Source of the DNA: Antedon bifida
Taxonomy: Eukaryota > Echinodermata > Crinoidea > Comatulida > Antedonidae
Direction of reading: 5' to 3'
Assembly: GCA_963402885.1 (NCBI GenBank)
Contig: OY727097.1
Span: 29,195,401 to 29,259,400, forward strand
Length of the DNA: 64,000 bases
The number at the start of each line of letters is the position of its first letter. The stretch's first letter is position 1. Under the pieces are notes generated by a model. It ran no database searches, was not told the DNA's origin, and saw only the letters and a list, made by a program, of their open reading frames with translations. Position numbers and translations under genes: made by a program. Of this stretch, positions 62,201 through 64,000 are shown piece by piece.

Positions 62201-63326
62201 TTTCTACTTATTAAATATTTATTAATCGGTCATGTCTCGATCTGCAGTACCAACAGATTTTTTTTTTTTTTTTTCTGTTATTCATATTTTAGATTATGAA
62301 ATTTATTATGATTTTCTTCAATGCATTTCTTTTCTTTTTTATTTGTGTTAAGGCTCGCCCAACACAAGATGTTACAAACATCTTTCTGGGCTTTTGCCTT
62401 CATTTTCTGATATACTTTTATAATTCTGTACAATCCTGTTTCTTGTTTTCCTACTGTATGTATTCAGATTTTGTAAATAAATGTCTATTGAATTGAATTG
62501 AATTGAATTGAATTGGTAGTGTTAAAACATATATACCCCTTTTGTCTGTTTCTAAGAAAGTGTTTTCTTAATAGGGTTCCCAAGGGTGTCTAGGAACTCA
62601 GATTTAGAAAACTCAGATATATCTGAGATATGAGTTTTCTAGACACCCGGTTCTCAATTGAGGAGTTCCATTGTAATAGGTGGTAATTCATTAATTTTCA
62701 ATTATAAAGAAAACATTTTGTTTAAATAAATTCGTATTTATATGCGCATTCAAATTTTAGTAAAACAATTTAGCCGAAAATATAGCCTCAAAAGTAGGCC
62801 TTTCACGATTTTTTATTGGAAGATTCAATGCGGTTCTTTTAGGCACTTTATGGCTTACAAACAATGAAATCGTTTGCCGAGTATCCACTACATATGCAAG
62901 AAAAACTGGTGAAAGTGGCATGGTTTGAAAGGTAAAGGATTTGAACTTGTCTATAAATTATTAGTAATGTAACTAGGAAAGATACCCGTCCACCAGGGCG
63001 CACCCCTCCCCACTCCCCCAACCCACCTATGGGCGATTTTAAAGGAGGGGCTCTAATGTATTCAAATTCTTTATTGCAACAAGGTAAGCATTGTTGAATT
63101 TATTACAATATCAAGATAGCAATTAATAAAATAAAGAAAATAAAAAACAGCACTATGATCAAAAATTATCTGTTGAACATTTTTTTTTCATAAAAAATTT
63201 GTGCTTTTTTAGTGTACGGTATTACATCACGTGTTCTTTATTATTTTTACAGCGTACCTGCGAACAGGGTTATTATTCGGCAAGGGCATTACGCTGAGAA
63301 CTTTTACTTTATCATTTCTGGATCAG
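56280..63326 (+). CDS. CNBD2-like: CNBD2-like cyclic-nucleotide-binding domain protein (3' partial)
   Basis: Seven exons join in frame: 56280-56513, 57210-57362, 57485-57558, 58041-58161, 58434-58508, 62843-62931 and 63253-63326. About 273 residues are visible and the gene continues past the window. The third exon encodes a basic, hydrophobic stretch (FIKAVKVVICLVKFFAII). Exons 4-6 give MSFTEIAQNLESD, GLSFDPRMYKAKREINLS and KSFAEYPLHMQEKLVKVAWF. Exon 7 starts the cyclic-nucleotide-binding fold: NRVIIRQGHYAENFYFIISG. This layout fits CNBD2, known in mammals from male germ cells and needed for sperm tail formation. The first two exons are less certain; the start could instead be the ATG at 57249, and the exon 2 acceptor is weak. 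The 4.3-kb intron 5 contains a retrotransposon. Confidence 0.8.
58574..58924. mobile_element. MITE family D, 350-bp copy
   Basis: Ends AAAGACGTATTGTCCCCC and GGGGGACAATACATCTTT are inverted repeats. It lies in intron 5 of the CNBD2-like gene. Confidence 0.8.
59172..62515 (+). mobile_element. Nearly complete CR1/L2-like non-LTR retrotransposon
   Basis: Codes an endonuclease-reverse transcriptase. The APE-type endonuclease (59172-60134) keeps its motifs: NSRS, GVSETWL, GTVYRPPSF, ILGDFNID and the closing SDHLPVF. The reverse transcriptase (about 60241-62214) shows NYRPISIL, GIFIDLSKAFDTIDH, GVPQGSLLGPLLFILYINDI and YADDTTV. Two lesions separate the parts: a stop codon at 60135-60137 and a frame change at the A-run near 60229-60241. 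The element ends in a (TTGAA)n tail at about 62487-62515, as is common in this group. No ORF1 was seen upstream, so the 5' end may be missing. It lies in sense orientation in intron 5 of the CNBD2-like gene. Confidence 0.9.
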
Positions 63327-64000
63327 GTAAGAACTAATTAGTCAATAACAATTTAACAAGGCCAACAGCCATAAGTCGCGTGCTAAAACGCATAGTGATA
63401 CCGGACGGACCGACAGACCGACCGACCGACATAGTGAACTATAGAGTCGCGTCCACGCGACTAATAACTATGGCTAACATGATTAATTAACAGCTCTGAG
63501 ACTCTCCTCAGTGCTCCCTTTTTATGTTTCACTGAAAGGAATAAATAAATAAAATAATAATACCAAATATTGCCCGGTAATACGAGAGAACATTATAGAA
63601 AGTACATACGCATTACTTCTCATATGCCGCTTACTATTTATAATCAACAAAGTCAAAATCATAATATAGGAGCTATAGTAAATAATGTTAGTGATCGTCA
63701 AACAAACGAAACTTTCAATATTTATTCCGCTGAGATTGATGAATAACTTGGCTGTCACCTATCGATCTATCACACATCCATCACACAAAGGGAAAGGTTT
63801 AAAGCCAAACTCGTTTAGGCGGCAGTGAGCAGGATAAATACAATATCAATTGTAAACATAGAAACCGAGGCGGTTATGTCTTTAATGTCGTGTTCCCCCA
63901 AGAGCTGGGAAAGAGCGTGACCCCATGATTTTAAAAAATATAATTTAAGCGAAGGACCTAAAGGTTACTTCTTTCATATATAAACATATTGAATTCCAAC
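63327..64000. other. Intron of the CNBD2-like gene to the window edge
   Basis: No further exon was recognised. It contains a short GACCGACC simple repeat near 63405-63430 flanked by TAGTCGCG-type inverted words. Confidence 0.45.

Overview
This is animal nuclear DNA: AT-rich, intron-dense, and crowded with short inverted-repeat elements, tRNA-derived SINEs and non-LTR retrotransposons. The secreted multidomain genes (VWA, sushi, HYR, EGF, pentraxin-like, CBM14 chitin-binding, SRCR) fit an invertebrate deuterostome, most likely an echinoderm. That assignment is an inference from gene content only. No prokaryotic gene, CRISPR array or canonical rRNA/tRNA gene was seen.

Layout. (1) 1-1756, plus strand: the last three exons of a cytochrome P450 whose 5' part lies off the window. 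(2) 30623 down to 9582/8000/3289, minus strand: gene G1, over 33 phase-consistent exons. Its domain order from the signal peptide through the pentraxin-like domain closely follows vertebrate SVEP1. After that it carries seven HYR domains and three candidate alternative 3' ends: three CBM14 chitin-binding domains, one CBM14 domain, or HYR plus three SRCR domains. Each end starts in the same phase, has its own stop, and is followed by an AATAAA. (3) 46937 down to about 33840, minus: G2, a broken tandem paralogue of the G1 N-terminus. It has a frameshifted VWA exon, a truncated EGF exon, a retrotransposon fragment, a ~2.3-kb palindrome, and a 1.83-kb cassette (HYR-A, HYR-B, sushi, [10 protein letters not shown] module) repeated three times. 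(4) 53449 down to 47998, minus: G3, a short paralogue of ten exons that stays in frame to a stop (about 790 residues). (5) 56280 to the right edge, plus: the first seven exons of a CNBD2-like cyclic-nucleotide-binding protein, with a nearly full-length CR1/L2-like retrotransposon in its fifth intron.

How the parts relate. G1, G2 and G3 share a signal-peptide/VWA first exon and most N-terminal modules. Nearly every module is a phase 1-1 exon, so exons can be duplicated or swapped without breaking frame. This looks like a locus for secreted adhesive or recognition proteins that diversifies through tandem duplication, local sequence homogenisation and alternative terminal exons. An extracellular-matrix or immune-recognition role is inferred from the domains and not shown by the sequence. 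All exon borders were read by eye from GT/AG signals, phase and homology between copies, with no transcript data.
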